From Rhizobium lentis (lineage in GTDB: Bacteria > Pseudomonadota > Alphaproteobacteria > Rhizobiales > Rhizobiaceae): a stretch of 64,000 nucleotides of DNA. The stretch lies in the NCBI RefSeq assembly GCF_017352135.1, contig NZ_CP071454.1, positions 248,001 to 312,000 of the forward strand, read 5' to 3'. A model generated the notes under the pieces. That model ran no database searches, was not told where the DNA came from, and saw nothing but the letters and a program-made list of their open reading frames with translations. How positions within the stretch are numbered: the first letter of the stretch is position 1; every line of letters begins with the position of its first letter. This document shows, piece by piece, positions 1-8,247 of the stretch. The position numbers and the translations under genes were made by a program.

Positions 1-1
1 T

Positions 2-118
2 TGGGCCTATGCGACCGGCGGCTGGCCGATGACGGCTTGGATCGGCTTCGCCTTCCCGGCGCTCGCCTTCCTGCTGTTCCTGACGGAAGGTCGCGGCAAG
101 CAGGACGGTAAAATCTGA
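2..118 (+). CDS. MFS transporter, C-terminal fragment
   Basis: The window opens inside a reading frame that ends with TGA at 116-118. The visible 38 residues form one hydrophobic segment ([15 protein letters not shown]) followed by a short charged tail ([11 protein letters not shown]). That is the usual end of a 12-helix major facilitator transporter: last membrane helix plus cytoplasmic tail. The beginning lies outside the window, so substrate and family cannot be judged. A single C-terminal helix could also belong to another inner-membrane protein. It precedes the HxlR gene, which reads the opposite way and ends about 95 bases later. Confidence 0.5.
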   Translation, partial: WAYATGGWPMTAWIGFAFPALAFLLFLTEGRGKQDGKI

Positions 119-212
119 GATCGGATATCTAAAACCCCAACGCCAGTCTATAATGCGGACAGACGATGAGCGGGTTACGCACCCGCTCATCGGAGCAGAT
201 TTATCAGCGGGC

Positions 213-629
213 CTAGCTGTCGGCGGAATCGAAACGCGAACGGGCGGCCCGCACAGCATCATGGTTCGCTTCCGCCCAGTTAAGAAGCTGCGACAATGGC
301 TGGTAAAGCGAGCGGCCGAGATCGGTCATCGAATATTCGACGCTCGGCGGCTTCGTCGGGAAGACTTCGCGGCCGATGTAACCGTCCCTCTGCAGGTCGC
401 GCAGCGTCTGGGTCAGCATGCGCTGCGAAATATCGGGAAGCATCCGCCGCAATTCGCCGAAACGATAGGGTCGGTCGGCCAGCACTTCGAGCAGCAACGT
501 CGACCATTTGCCGCCAATCTGCTGCATCATGTCCCGCACCGGGCAATTGGAAAAATCGAGGCCGGCAAGATCGATCTCGCGCCGCGCACCCGGCATCCTG
601 TTCTTCAGACTGAGGACTGCGCTGCTCAT
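213..629 (-). CDS. HxlR-family (YtfH/YodB-like) transcriptional regulator
   Basis: This 138-residue protein is a single winged-helix HxlR domain. The family landmarks are present in order: NCPVRDMMQQIGGKWS at about residues 28-43, LLLEVLADRPYRFGELRR, then ISQRMLTQTLRDLQRDGYI and a beta wing (REVFPTKPPSVEYSMTDLGRSL). Family members bind palindromes in divergent promoters, and several (YodB, HypR) sense quinones or aldehydes through one N-terminal cysteine. Here Cys29, just before the conserved PVRDMM, is the candidate sensor (inference). The gene is divergent from a qorB-like quinone reductase, the same arrangement as ytfH/qorB in E. coli, so it probably represses that gene. Confidence 0.9.
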   Translation of the reverse strand: MSSAVLSLKNRMPGARREIDLAGLDFSNCPVRDMMQQIGGKWSTLLLEVLADRPYRFGELRRMLPDISQRMLTQTLRDLQRDGYIGREVFPTKPPSVEYSMTDLGRSLYQPLSQLLNWAEANHDAVRAARSRFDSADS

Positions 630-707
630 GTGCCGGTTCCCTTTTGGTAACTTTCAGCCGAAAAGCTGCCTCCTTTACACGCCGAAGTCAATTCCTATTC
701 TAGCGTT

Positions 708-724
708 AGTCTCTTTTTGAGACT
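708..724. promoter_or_regulatory. Palindrome in the HxlR/quinone reductase divergent promoter
   Basis: AGTCTC (708-713), a TTTTT spacer (714-718) and GAGACT (719-724) form a perfect 17-bp inverted repeat between the HxlR gene (start 629) and the reductase (start 753). HxlR dimers bind palindromes of about this size, so it is the best visible operator candidate. Binding is inference. Confidence 0.45.
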
Positions 725-752
725 GCCTTATCAAACGCAAAAGGAACGACCC

Positions 753-1658
753 ATGAGCGAAACCATCCTGGTCACCGGCGCTGCCGGACAGCTCGGCCAG
801 CGTGTCATCCATCACCTCATCGAGACCTATAAGGTCGCCCCCGGCAAGATTGTCGCGGCGACGCGCAGCCCGGAAAGGCTCGTCGCGCTCGCAAACAGAG
901 GCGTCGTCACCCGCAAGGCCGATTTCGATGATGCGGCCGATCTGGAGAAGGCTTTCGCCGGCGTCGACCGGCTGCTGATCATCAGCACCGACGCGCTCGA
1001 CACTCCAGGCAAGCGGCTCGGCCAGCACAAGGCCGCCGTCGCCGCCGCCGTCAAGGCAGACGTCAAGCACATCGCCTATACCTCGATGCCGGCGCCGGAT
1101 AATTCGCTCGTCACCTTCGCACCCGACCACCTCGGCACCGAAAACACCATCAAGGCAAGCGGCATCGCCTACACGATCATCCGCGACGCCTGGTATCACG
1201 ACAATTACCTGCACAGCATGCCGCACAACCTCCAGGGCGGCAAATGGTACAGCGCCACGGGCGATGGCAAGGTCTCGACCATCTCGCGCGACGACTGCGC
1301 GCTGGCGATCGCAGCTACCCTCGCCTCCGGCACATCCGAGAGCGCCGCTTATACGCTGACCGGCACGGTGTCGCTCACCAACCGCCAGATTGCGGCCATC
1401 GTCTCCGAGGCAGCCGGAAAGCCGCTCGAAGTCGTCGATGTCAATGACGAACAGCTCGGCCAGGGCATGCGCGGCGCCGGCCTCCCCGGCTTCATCGCCG
1501 ATATGCTGGTCTCCGCCGACGCCAATATCCGCGCCGGCAATTTCGACATCGTTACCGGAGACTTCACCAAGCTGACGGGCAAACAGCCGCAACCGCTGAA
1601 GGATTTTTTCGTCGCGCATAAGGCGGCGCTGACGGCAGCCGGCGGCGCTACCCATTGA
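753..1658 (+). CDS. QorB-like NmrA/SDR NAD(P)H:quinone oxidoreductase
   Basis: The 301-residue protein starts with a Rossmann nucleotide-binding loop (TGAAGQLG, residues 8-15) and is NmrA/atypical SDR throughout. Features typical of the quinone reductase 2 (QOR2) group include IAYTIIRDAWYHDNYL in the middle and ALTGTVSLTNRQIAAIVSEA-like sequence near residue 215. Such enzymes reduce quinones with NAD(P)H in the cytoplasm and limit redox cycling. The start at 753 follows AAAAGGAACGACCC; an in-frame ATG at 717 lies upstream but overlaps the palindrome and promoter region. It is divergent from the HxlR regulator, which supports quinone-inducible expression. The exact substrate is unknown. Confidence 0.85.
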   Translation: MSETILVTGAAGQLGQRVIHHLIETYKVAPGKIVAATRSPERLVALANRGVVTRKADFDDAADLEKAFAGVDRLLIISTDALDTPGKRLGQHKAAVAAAVKADVKHIAYTSMPAPDNSLVTFAPDHLGTENTIKASGIAYTIIRDAWYHDNYLHSMPHNLQGGKWYSATGDGKVSTISRDDCALAIAATLASGTSESAAYTLTGTVSLTNRQIAAIVSEAAGKPLEVVDVNDEQLGQGMRGAGLPGFIADMLVSADANIRAGNFDIVTGDFTKLTGKQPQPLKDFFVAHKAALTAAGGATH

Positions 1659-1665
1659 ACATTCT

Positions 1666-1696
1666 GCTCATCCCTGCGCTTGTGGCAGGGATGAGC
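1666..1696 (+). terminator. Perfect 12-bp hairpin after the quinone reductase
   Basis: GCTCATCCCTGC (1666-1677), loop GCTTGTG, and GCAGGGATGAGC (1685-1696) pair perfectly, followed by a T-rich stretch (GGTCTTGTTTTG). It starts seven bases after the stop codon. Its sequence belongs to the CATYCCTG palindrome group also seen at 27312 and 48286. Confidence 0.7.
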
Positions 1697-1740
1697 GGTC
1701 TTGTTTTGAATGAGAATCTCGTTACCTCAGATGAGTCACT

Positions 1741-1812
1741 CACGGCGCCAACGCGCCGTGGCTGGATTCCTGTGACATCCCTTGGGACAAGGACCCCGAG
1801 GCGCAGGAATGG
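1741..1812. repeat. Intergenic palindromic repeat between qorB-like gene and pdxJ
   Basis: CACGGCGC-CAAC-GCGCCGTG (1741-1760) is a perfect 8-bp hairpin. It is followed by GGATTCCTGTG and, 40 bases later, GCGCAGGAATGGA (1801-1813), an imperfect inverted repeat with the ATTCCTG/CAGGAAT core. The makeup resembles the short mosaic repeats common between Rhizobium genes. No coding signal is seen. Confidence 0.45.
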
Positions 1813-1904
1813 AGGATAGAAGGTGCCGTGGGACACCCCCCTCTGCACTGCCGATGCGACAGCAAAACCAGTTGATGCCACCGTGCCGTCGCTGGACGAT
1901 ACTT

Positions 1905-2657
1905 TCAAACCTTCTGCCCGCACGCCCTGCAGAACCGCCGCACCGTTTCCGCCATGCCATATTCCAGCGCATCGGCGGTCAGCCCATGGCCGATCGAGAC
2001 CTCAGCGAGATCCGGAATGCGCTTCACCAGCGCCGGCAGGTTGGCGACCGTCAGATCATGGCCGGCATTGACGGCAAGGCCGATGGCCAAGGCCGCGTCA
2101 GCCGTCTTCCCGAGAGCTTCGAGGATCGGTGCTGCCCGTTCGGGTGCATCGTAGCAGCCGCCATAGGGGCCGGTATAAAGTTCGATCCGGTCGGCGCCGA
2201 CCGCCTTGGCGATCTTGACCGCTTCCGCATCGCCATCGCCGTCGGCAAAGAGTGAGACTCTGCACCCCATCGTCTTCAGCCGGGCGACGGTATCGGCAAG
2301 GAACGCCTGGTGCTTGCGGAAATCCCAGCCGTGATCGGAGGTCGCCTGCGCGGGATCGTCCGGCACCAGCGTTACCTGCTCGGGTGCTGCCTCGGCGCAG
2401 AGTTCGAAGAATTCCTCGGTCGGGTAGCCCTCGATGTTGAACTCGGCCCTGGGGAATTCGTCATCGATCAGGTTGCGGATCACAGACAGATCGGAAAAGC
2501 GGATGTGCCGCTGATCCGGGCGCGGGTGCACCGTTAACCCGCTGGCGCCTGATGCAAGGGCGATTCGCCCAAAGGCTTCGACGCTCGGCCATGGCAGGTC
2601 GCGCCGGTTGCGCAGCATGGCGATGGCGTTGAGATTCACGGAGAGCTTGGCGGGCAT
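1905..2657 (-). CDS. pdxJ: Pyridoxine 5'-phosphate synthase
   Basis: PdxJ condenses 1-deoxy-D-xylulose 5-phosphate with 3-amino-2-oxopropyl phosphate, the last ring-forming step of DXP-dependent vitamin B6 synthesis, in the cytoplasm. The 250-residue protein is full length. It carries the family landmarks: [15 protein letters not shown] at the N-terminus, [12 protein letters not shown] at about 40-51, [47 protein letters not shown] and [13 protein letters not shown] near the C-terminus. It is transcribed alone, toward the quinone reductase. A 450-base gap separates it from the next gene upstream. The assignment is secure. Confidence 0.96.
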   Translation of the reverse strand: MPAKLSVNLNAIAMLRNRRDLPWPSVEAFGRIALASGASGLTVHPRPDQRHIRFSDLSVIRNLIDDEFPRAEFNIEGYPTEEFFELCAEAAPEQVTLVPDDPAQATSDHGWDFRKHQAFLADTVARLKTMGCRVSLFADGDGDAEAVKIAKAVGADRIELYTGPYGGCYDAPERAAPILEALGKTADAALAIGLAVNAGHDLTVANLPALVKRIPDLAEVSIGHGLTADALEYGMAETVRRFCRACGQKV

Positions 2658-3111
2658 GTCTGATATCCATCTGCGCTGAAACGGAGGCTCCGCTTTTAAG
2701 CCAAGTGTGCTCGGATGGCCAACGAGATTCGCAAATGAATCCGATACCTATTGTTGATGGGATTGCCGTGGGTGCCCGATATTTGCTAGCTCCGCCGCAC
2801 CGAAAACAGTAATTCTCGCCGTCCTTGAAGACGACCGGTCGATGACGCAATGCAGCACATGTTTTGCTGCAGCACACCCCGACAGTACTGCAATTGCTGC
2901 CGTCGCGTTGCTATCCCATTTAAAAGAGATTATTTTTAGCACTTATAAAAAAGATCGTTCACGCATAACGTGGACATTGTGTCGCGTAATCGTTAGCCGC
3001 GTACTGCTTCCTTCCCACTGACAAGAACGCATAGAGGAAACCCCACTCGCCGCGCCCGGGAAGCAACTGGCAAATCCGCATGAGGTGCAACAAGATGCCC
3101 TAGGAGGGTTC
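2658..3111. other. Intergenic region, no gene seen
   Basis: These 454 bases hold no convincing reading frame. A perfect 7-bp inverted repeat TGCAGCA-N7-TGCTGCA lies at 2851-2871. An AT-rich stretch (2920-2955, TTTAAAAGAGATTATTTTTAG and on) could hold the promoter of the MerR-type gene, which would leave that gene a 5' leader over 100 bases long. Nothing further can be supported. Confidence 0.5.
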
Positions 3112-3804
3112 ATGCCAGACGGTTCCAAACGCCTGTTTGCTGCCGCCGGTATCGCTTCGGAGGCCCGGTCGAAATACCGATTCCTGCCTTCGGCCGCGTT
3201 GCCGCCGGATCTGCCGGAGGGTCCGGTGCCCATCGCCGATATGGCCAACGCATTCGGGGTGACGCACAGGACACTGCATTTCTACGAAGAGAAGGGGTTG
3301 ATTTCAGCCAATCGCATCGGCCTGATGCGCGTCTACGGTCAGGACGACGTGATGCGTATGGCTGTCATCACAGTCTGCCGCGAGACGGGCATGCCGATCG
3401 CCGTCATCCAGGAATTGATGGACGAGCTTCGCAACGCCAAGTCGCAGGAATCGGCCGAGGCGATGTTCCGCGAGGCCCTGCAGGTGCGCAAGCGTGAGCT
3501 GACCGCTGAGATGTCGACGCTGCACCGCCAGCTCCAGCAGGTGGGCGATCTCCTGGATTTCGACGACAGCGCGGCGACACAGCCGCTCAACGACAATCAG
3601 GACAGTTCCAGCCTGACCCCGCAGGAACGGCGTTGCCTGGAATTGATGGCAGAGGGCTATTCCACCCAGCGCATTGCCCGGGCGCTCGATCTGAAACACG
3701 ACGAGACCAAGGATCTCGAAGCCGGAATCATCCTGAAGTTCCGTGCTAACAACCGCTTCCAGGCGATCGCCAAGGCCGTTCTGCTCGGCATCGTCCAGGC
3801 ATAA
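3112..3804 (+). CDS. MerR-type regulator with C-terminal LuxR-like helix-turn-helix
   Basis: The 230-residue protein combines two DNA-binding-like domains. Residues 38-80 are a MerR winged helix (IADMANAFGVTHRTLHFYEE, then the KGLISANRIG wing). Residues 108-145 form a helical dimerisation stretch. Residues 168-227 resemble a LuxR/GerE domain (LTPQERRCLELMAEGYSTQRIARALDL, then NRFQAIAKAVLLGI). The usual GerE pattern VKxHxxxIxxKL is replaced by TKDLEAGIILKF, so the second recognition helix is divergent. AGGAGG six bases ahead of the ATG at 3112 sets the start; a GTG at 3085 is less likely. The gene stands alone. Its ligand and targets are unknown. The first 37 residues are an unrecognised extension. 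Confidence 0.85.
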   Translation: MPDGSKRLFAAAGIASEARSKYRFLPSAALPPDLPEGPVPIADMANAFGVTHRTLHFYEEKGLISANRIGLMRVYGQDDVMRMAVITVCRETGMPIAVIQELMDELRNAKSQESAEAMFREALQVRKRELTAEMSTLHRQLQQVGDLLDFDDSAATQPLNDNQDSSSLTPQERRCLELMAEGYSTQRIARALDLKHDETKDLEAGIILKFRANNRFQAIAKAVLLGIVQA

Positions 3805-3880
3805 TCCGACACGCGACCCATGGCCGCCACCATCCCCTTCCCTATTCGACCACGGCTGTCCGGTTCGTACTCCGACGGCT

Positions 3881-4054
3881 GCCCCTCACCCTAACCCTTA
3901 CCGGGGTCGAGCCACTGGTCTCGACCCGTCCTGCGGACCCCCGCAAACGGGGCGAGGGAACGTGCTCAACGACGCCGCGGATTGAGGGAAGCCATCGCGG
4001 CATATCCCTTCTCCCCGCAGCCGGGAGAAGGTGGCGGCAGCCGGATGAGGGCCC
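3881..4054. repeat. RIME-like intergenic mosaic repeat
   Basis: This gene-free stretch (3805-4106) contains several nested palindromes: GGGTCGAG-N8-CTCGACCC near 3904, CTTCTCCCCGCAGCCGGGAGAAG near 4010-4032, and the flank GCCGGATGAGGGCCCC. The GGGAGAAGGTGGC...GCCGGATGAGGG module recurs at 13880-13922. This matches the Rhizobium intergenic mosaic element type, built from short hairpins between convergent or tandem genes. Confidence 0.65.
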
Positions 4055-4106
4055 CTTTTAATCGGAAAGCCGTCTGTTCGACAGAGATCGCCGAGCACGA
4101 TTGCGA

Positions 4107-5234
4107 TCAGCGCACGATCGTCAGTGTCTCCGCCGCACGCGTGATTGCGGTATAGAGCCAGCGCTCCCGCGTGTCTCGGAAGGCCCAGCTCTCGTCGAAG
4201 AGCACGACGTCGTTCCATTGCGAGCCCTGCGCCTTGTGAACGGTCAGCGCATAGCCGTAGTCGAACTCGTCGTAGCGCTTGCGGGTATTCCATGGAATCT
4301 CGCCTTCGACATCCTCGAAGGCCTGCTTGAGCAGCTTGATCTTGGCCGCTCCGCGATCCATGTCGTCGTCCTCGGGGCGGACGAGGAGATTGATGCCGGG
4401 CTTCGTCGTTTCCTTGGACGAGGTCATCACCTGCCAGAGCGAGCCGTTGAGCAGGCCCTTGGCCGGGTCGTTGCGAAGGCAGACGAGCTTGTCGCCGGTC
4501 TGCGGATAATCGGCGCTGAAGCCCTTCAACTCGCGCAGGCGCTGATTGTAGCGCCGCCGCGTCCGGTTGGTGCCGACCAGCACCTGATCGGCTTTCATCA
4601 CAAGGTCCTGCGTCACCTCGTTCTTCGAGATTACCTTGGCCGTGCCGTAATCGCCATACATCACCTCGTTGCCTTCGCGCACCTGCATGGCAAGCTTGAT
4701 GATCGGATTGTCGCGCGCCTGCCGGTGGATATCGGTCAGCAGAAAATCCGGCTCCTGATTGGTGAAGTAGCCGCCGCCCGAAACCGGCGGCAGCTGGCCG
4801 GGATCGCCGAGCACCAGGATCGGCGTGCCGAAGCTCATCAGGTCCTTGCCGAGCGCCTCATCCACCATCGAGCATTCGTCGACGATGATCAGCGCCGCTT
4901 TGGCGACCGGACTTTGCCGGTTGATCGAAAACATCGGCGCGATCGAGGTCTTGCCGGTTTCCTCGTCTTCCACTGCCTCCTCGCCGCGCGGGCGATATAT
5001 CAGCGAATGGATCGTCTTGGCGTTGGAAGCGCCGCGTGAGCGCAACACCTGCGCGGCCTTGCCCGTGAAGGCAGCAAACAGCACGTCGCCGTCGACATTC
5101 TCGGCGAAATGCCGGGCAAGCGTGGTCTTGCCCGTTCCGGCATAACCGAACAGGCGAAAGAGCGGCGAGCGCCCTTCGTTCAGCCATTTCGAAACAGCCT
5201 TGAGGGCTTCGTCTTGTTGCGGCGCAAATTGCAT
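4107..5234 (-). CDS. ATP-dependent RecD-like DNA helicase
   Basis: The 375-residue protein is a superfamily 1 helicase of the RecD/TraA type. The Walker A loop GYAGTGKTT lies at residues 30-38, a Walker B DECSM follows at about 115, and LGDPGQLPPV is motif III. The C-terminus carries the UvrD_C_2 signature YALTVHKAQGSQW and ends in YTAITRAAETLTIV. Such stand-alone proteins unwind DNA 5'-3' outside the RecBCD complex; a precise role here is not known. The start at 5234 (MQFAPQQDEALKAV) is chosen because the frame upstream (to 5378) is Arg-rich and unlike the family. It is transcribed alone, toward a RIME-like repeat. Confidence 0.88.
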   Translation of the reverse strand: MQFAPQQDEALKAVSKWLNEGRSPLFRLFGYAGTGKTTLARHFAENVDGDVLFAAFTGKAAQVLRSRGASNAKTIHSLIYRPRGEEAVEDEETGKTSIAPMFSINRQSPVAKAALIIVDECSMVDEALGKDLMSFGTPILVLGDPGQLPPVSGGGYFTNQEPDFLLTDIHRQARDNPIIKLAMQVREGNEVMYGDYGTAKVISKNEVTQDLVMKADQVLVGTNRTRRRYNQRLRELKGFSADYPQTGDKLVCLRNDPAKGLLNGSLWQVMTSSKETTKPGINLLVRPEDDDMDRGAAKIKLLKQAFEDVEGEIPWNTRKRYDEFDYGYALTVHKAQGSQWNDVVLFDESWAFRDTRERWLYTAITRAAETLTIVR

Positions 5235-5316
5235 GATCACACGACTTGGCAGGATTCGCCGGTAATAGGCAAGGCGGAAACTGACGCGGAACGGTCGATG
5301 AAGGCAGATCCCGCGC

Positions 5317-6243
5317 TCATCCATTCCACCTTCGGTCGGCACCGCTCGCACACATCGAAGGGTCCTGCGCCATGGCATCGGTCAGAAAATCCAAGACCGT
5401 CTTGACGCGCAGCGGCATGTTGCGTCGCGACGGATAGACGACGGTGACCGGCAGGCGGCTCGGCTGGAAATCCTTCATCACCGGGATCAGCCGGCCGGCG
5501 GCGATATCGGGCATGGCGATGATGTGGGAAAGTACCGCGAGACCCGCGCCGGCAAGCGCCGCCCTGTGAATGGCGACGGCGTTGCAGGCGGTCAGCCGCG
5601 GCGAGATCCTGACCGATATGTCTTCCGAGCCGTTCGAGAAGGACCATGTATTGGCCTCGCCCGCCCTGTTGTAGCACAGGCATTCATGGTCCTTGATGTC
5701 CTTCGGGGCGCGTGGCGCAGCCTTGCGCTGGAGATAGGCGGGAGACGCGACGAGGAAGGCGGTCGTCCAGCCGATCCGCCGGCAGACCAGGCTGCTGTCG
5801 GCAACCGGCCCCAGACGCACTTCGAGGTCCAGGCGCTCCTCGATCATGTCGGAGCTCTGTTCCCGGAAAAGCAGTTCGACCGAGAGTTTGGGATGGGCGG
5901 CGAGAAGATCGCCCAGCCGCTCGCTGAGATAGAGGCCGAGCGGCGCGGGAACGCTGAGCCTGACCTTCCCCGAAGCGATCGCTCCATCCGATCCGGCAGC
6001 ATCGCCGAGCTCCTCCACCGCTTCGAGAATCCTCAGTGCCATCGGCAGCATCCGTTCCCCCTCCGCCGTCAGCGACAGGCCGCTCGTCGTGCGATGCAGG
6101 AGGCGCATGTTGAAATGACCTTCCAGTGCTGCGACCTGGCGTGAGACCGCCGGCTGGGTCAGGTCGAGATCGTGTGCGGCGGCTGAAAACGAGCCCGTCT
6201 CCACGACGCGCTGGAAGGTCCGCAATGCCGAAACGATATCCAT
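5317..6243 (-). CDS. LysR-family transcriptional regulator
   Basis: The 308-residue protein has the standard LysR plan: an N-terminal winged helix at residues 1-60 (ALRTFQRVVETGSFSAAA, then QPAVSRQVAALE) and a two-lobed substrate-binding domain from about 90 to 295. It matches the CrgA-like subgroup that usually controls neighbouring oxidoreductases (VRLSVPAPLG, LDLEVRLGPVADSSLV). It is divergent from the AhpD-like/SDR/cupin operon starting at 6374, so it is a likely regulator of that operon together with the Rrf2-type sites found in the same 130-base gap. The effector is unknown. Confidence 0.9.
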   Translation of the reverse strand: MDIVSALRTFQRVVETGSFSAAAHDLDLTQPAVSRQVAALEGHFNMRLLHRTTSGLSLTAEGERMLPMALRILEAVEELGDAAGSDGAIASGKVRLSVPAPLGLYLSERLGDLLAAHPKLSVELLFREQSSDMIEERLDLEVRLGPVADSSLVCRRIGWTTAFLVASPAYLQRKAAPRAPKDIKDHECLCYNRAGEANTWSFSNGSEDISVRISPRLTACNAVAIHRAALAGAGLAVLSHIIAMPDIAAGRLIPVMKDFQPSRLPVTVVYPSRRNMPLRVKTVLDFLTDAMAQDPSMCASGADRRWNG

Positions 6244-6320
6244 CCCCGCCCCTCATACTTTTGCGCATAGGCTTTATGCTGCCAGACTAAGCGAGAATGG
6301 CTTTACAGTCCAGCAATTAA

Positions 6321-6354
6321 GGATATCTTTTATCCATAAGGATATTAAATGTCC
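6321..6354 (+). promoter_or_regulatory. Tandem palindromes, candidate Rrf2-type operator upstream of the AhpD operon
   Basis: Two related palindromes stand 20-50 bases ahead of the AhpD-like start at 6374: GGATATCTTTTATCC (6321-6335) and GGATATTAAATGTCC (6340-6354). The second fits GGAYAT-N3-ATRTCC exactly, as does GGACATATGATATCC at 10275-10289, just upstream of the Rrf2 regulator gene. The flank AATTAAGGACAT of the Rrf2 site also occurs here in reverse (6349-6360). I infer a shared operator. Confidence 0.6.
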
Positions 6355-6373
6355 TTAATTAGAGGAGAAAAAC

Positions 6374-6853
6374 ATGACCCAGCGATTGAACTACGCCCAG
6401 CAGTCCCCCGAGCTTTTCAAGAAGTTCACGGAATTCAGCATGGCGCTCCGCAGCAGCGTTATCGACGCGAAGCTGCAGGCGCTGGTCGAGATCCGCGCCT
6501 CGCAGATCAATGGATGCGGCTTTTGCCTCGACATGCATGTGAAACAGGCAAAGATCCATGGCGAGAGCGAACTCAGGCTCTATCACGTCGCCATCTGGCG
6601 GGAATCGAATCTATTCATTCCTCGCGAGCGCGCCGCACTCGCCTGGACCGAAGCCCTGACGAAGCTGCCGGAAGGCGGCGTTCCCGATGAGATCTACGAG
6701 CGGGTTCGCGGCCAGCTTTCGGAGAAGGAAATCTCGGACCTGACCTTCGTCGTCATGGCCATCAATGCATGGAACCGCGTCAATATCGGCTTCAAGACGG
6801 TGCCCGGCACGGCTGACAAGGCCTATGGCCTCGACAAGGCTGGCCTGAACTAA
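6374..6853 (+). CDS. Carboxymuconolactone decarboxylase-family protein (AhpD-like)
   Basis: The 159-residue protein has the AhpD alkylhydroperoxidase core: EIRASQINGCGFCLDMHVKQA, with the redox pair Cys48 and Cys51 and the nearby His55. Family members with this CxxC-H arrangement reduce peroxides or act as thiol-linked peroxidases in the cytoplasm. A strong Shine-Dalgarno (AGAGGAG) lies eight bases ahead of ATG 6374. It heads an operon with an SDR oxidoreductase and an exported cupin, all with short gaps. The same trio is widespread in Proteobacteria as an oxidative or aldehyde-stress cluster (from memory). The physiological substrate is unknown. Confidence 0.9.
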   Translation: MTQRLNYAQQSPELFKKFTEFSMALRSSVIDAKLQALVEIRASQINGCGFCLDMHVKQAKIHGESELRLYHVAIWRESNLFIPRERAALAWTEALTKLPEGGVPDEIYERVRGQLSEKEISDLTFVVMAINAWNRVNIGFKTVPGTADKAYGLDKAGLN

Positions 6854-6914
6854 CCATCGCGGGAAGATTCAAACTTTGACGCTGCCGCATCCCGGCAGCG
6901 AAGGGAGATTTGTT

Positions 6915-7670
6915 ATGAAAATCGTTGTCATCGGCGGAACCGGCCTCATTGGTTCGAAGACTGTCGAACGTCTGCGCAAGCGCGGCCATGAAGTCATTGC
7001 CGCCTCTCCGAATTCCGGCGTCAATACGATCACGGGAGAAGGACTGGCCGAAGCGGTCGCCGGCGCCCAGGTCGTTCTCGACCTTGCCAACTCGCCCTCC
7101 TTTGAGGACAGGGCCGTACTCGAATTCTTCGAGACCTCGGGACGCAATCTTCTCGCCGCCGAGAAGGTCGCCGGCGTGAAGCACCATATCGCGCTTTCCG
7201 TCGTCGGCACGGAGCGCCTGCAGGAGAGCGGCTATTTCCGCGGCAAGCTCGCCCAGGAAAAACTGATCGAGGCTTCCGGCATTCCCTATACCATCGTGCA
7301 TTCGACGCAGTTCATGGAATTCCTGAACGACATTGCCCAATCCGGCACGGTCGGCCAGACGGTCCGCCTGTCGCCTGCCTATGTGCAGCCGATCGCTTCC
7401 GACGACGTGGCCGACGCCATGGCCGACGTGGCACTCTCTGCCCCTGCCAACGCGACGGTCGAGATATCGGGTCCGGAACGTGCCCGCCTCAGCGAACTCG
7501 TCGGCCGCTATCTGAAGGCCATGAAGGACCCGCGCACCGTCGAAGCCGATGCCGAGGCGAGGTATTTCGGCGCGAGACTGAACGACCAGTCGCTCGTTTC
7601 CGACGACAATCCGCGGCTCGGCTCGATCACCTTCGAAGAGTGGTTCGCAAAGTCGGCCCAGCCGAGATGA
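6915..7670 (+). CDS. SDR/NmrA-like NAD(P)-binding oxidoreductase
   Basis: The 251-residue protein begins with a Rossmann loop (GGTGLIG, residues 7-13) and follows the atypical SDR (NmrA/SDR_a) layout: VVLDLANSPSFED, HHIALSVVGTERL, YFRGKLAQEKLIEASGIPYTIV and QPIASDDVADAMADVA. The classical YxxxK appears as YFRGK. ATG 6915 has GGGAG nine bases upstream. It sits 61 bases after the AhpD-like gene and 66 before the cupin, probably in one transcript. Likely a small NAD(P)H-dependent reductase; the substrate is unknown. Confidence 0.88.
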   Translation: MKIVVIGGTGLIGSKTVERLRKRGHEVIAASPNSGVNTITGEGLAEAVAGAQVVLDLANSPSFEDRAVLEFFETSGRNLLAAEKVAGVKHHIALSVVGTERLQESGYFRGKLAQEKLIEASGIPYTIVHSTQFMEFLNDIAQSGTVGQTVRLSPAYVQPIASDDVADAMADVALSAPANATVEISGPERARLSELVGRYLKAMKDPRTVEADAEARYFGARLNDQSLVSDDNPRLGSITFEEWFAKSAQPR

Positions 7671-7736
7671 TCCGGCTTGCCCCGGGACACGACCGCTCGG
7701 GCGCGTCCTGCTCATCCCAGCAATAAGGAGTTTCCC

Positions 7737-8153
7737 ATGATCAGAGCATCAATCCTCGCCGCCGCGCTCGCCTTCCTGACAGCAACCGGCGCCACCGCCC
7801 ACGACAGCAGCAAGTCTGCGAAAGTGACCCTCGTCTATGAGCACGAGTTACCGAACGTGCCCGGCAAGAGCATCAAGGGCGTGCTGGTCGAATACGGCCC
7901 GGGCGGCTTTTCGGAAGGCCACACCCATCCGGACTCGGCCTTCATCTACGCCACCGTGCTCGAAGGGTCGATCCGCAGCCAGGTCAATGACGGCCCTGTC
8001 AAAGTCTATCGGGCCGGGGAGAGCTTCTCCGAAATGCCGGGCGACCGCCATGGCGTCAGCGCCAACGGCAGCGAGACCAAGCCCGCCCGTCTGCTTGCCG
8101 TCTTCGTCGTCGACACCGACCAGAAAGAGCTGACTTTCCCGCTGCAGAACTGA
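7737..8153 (+). CDS. Exported cupin-domain protein
   Basis: The 138-residue protein starts with a cleavable signal peptide (MIRASILAAALAFLTATGATA, likely cut before HDSSK) and then a single cupin barrel. The metal-site motif GGFSEGHTHPDSAFIY and a second box ending in PGDRHGVSANGS supply the histidines. It is thus predicted to be periplasmic. AATAAGGAG sits ahead of ATG 7737. It is the third gene of the AhpD-like/SDR operon. Small periplasmic cupins of this kind have no settled activity. Metal binding is inferred from the His residues. Confidence 0.85.
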   Translation: MIRASILAAALAFLTATGATAHDSSKSAKVTLVYEHELPNVPGKSIKGVLVEYGPGGFSEGHTHPDSAFIYATVLEGSIRSQVNDGPVKVYRAGESFSEMPGDRHGVSANGSETKPARLLAVFVVDTDQKELTFPLQN

Positions 8154-8247
8154 TGATCCGTCGCTCGCCACCTGCGCAAGCCGATGCTTACGCGGGTGGC
8201 CGACATGCTGAATCATGTGCCGCCCGCCCCTCCGGAGACAGAGAGAG

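Noticed and set aside
2461..2877. Minus-strand frame overlapping the pdxJ start
   Set aside because: Overlaps the PdxJ N-terminus in another frame, no ribosome site and no family.
3805..4106. Transposable element
   Set aside because: The inverted repeats here are short nested hairpins without a transposase or target duplication; they fit a RIME-like repeat.
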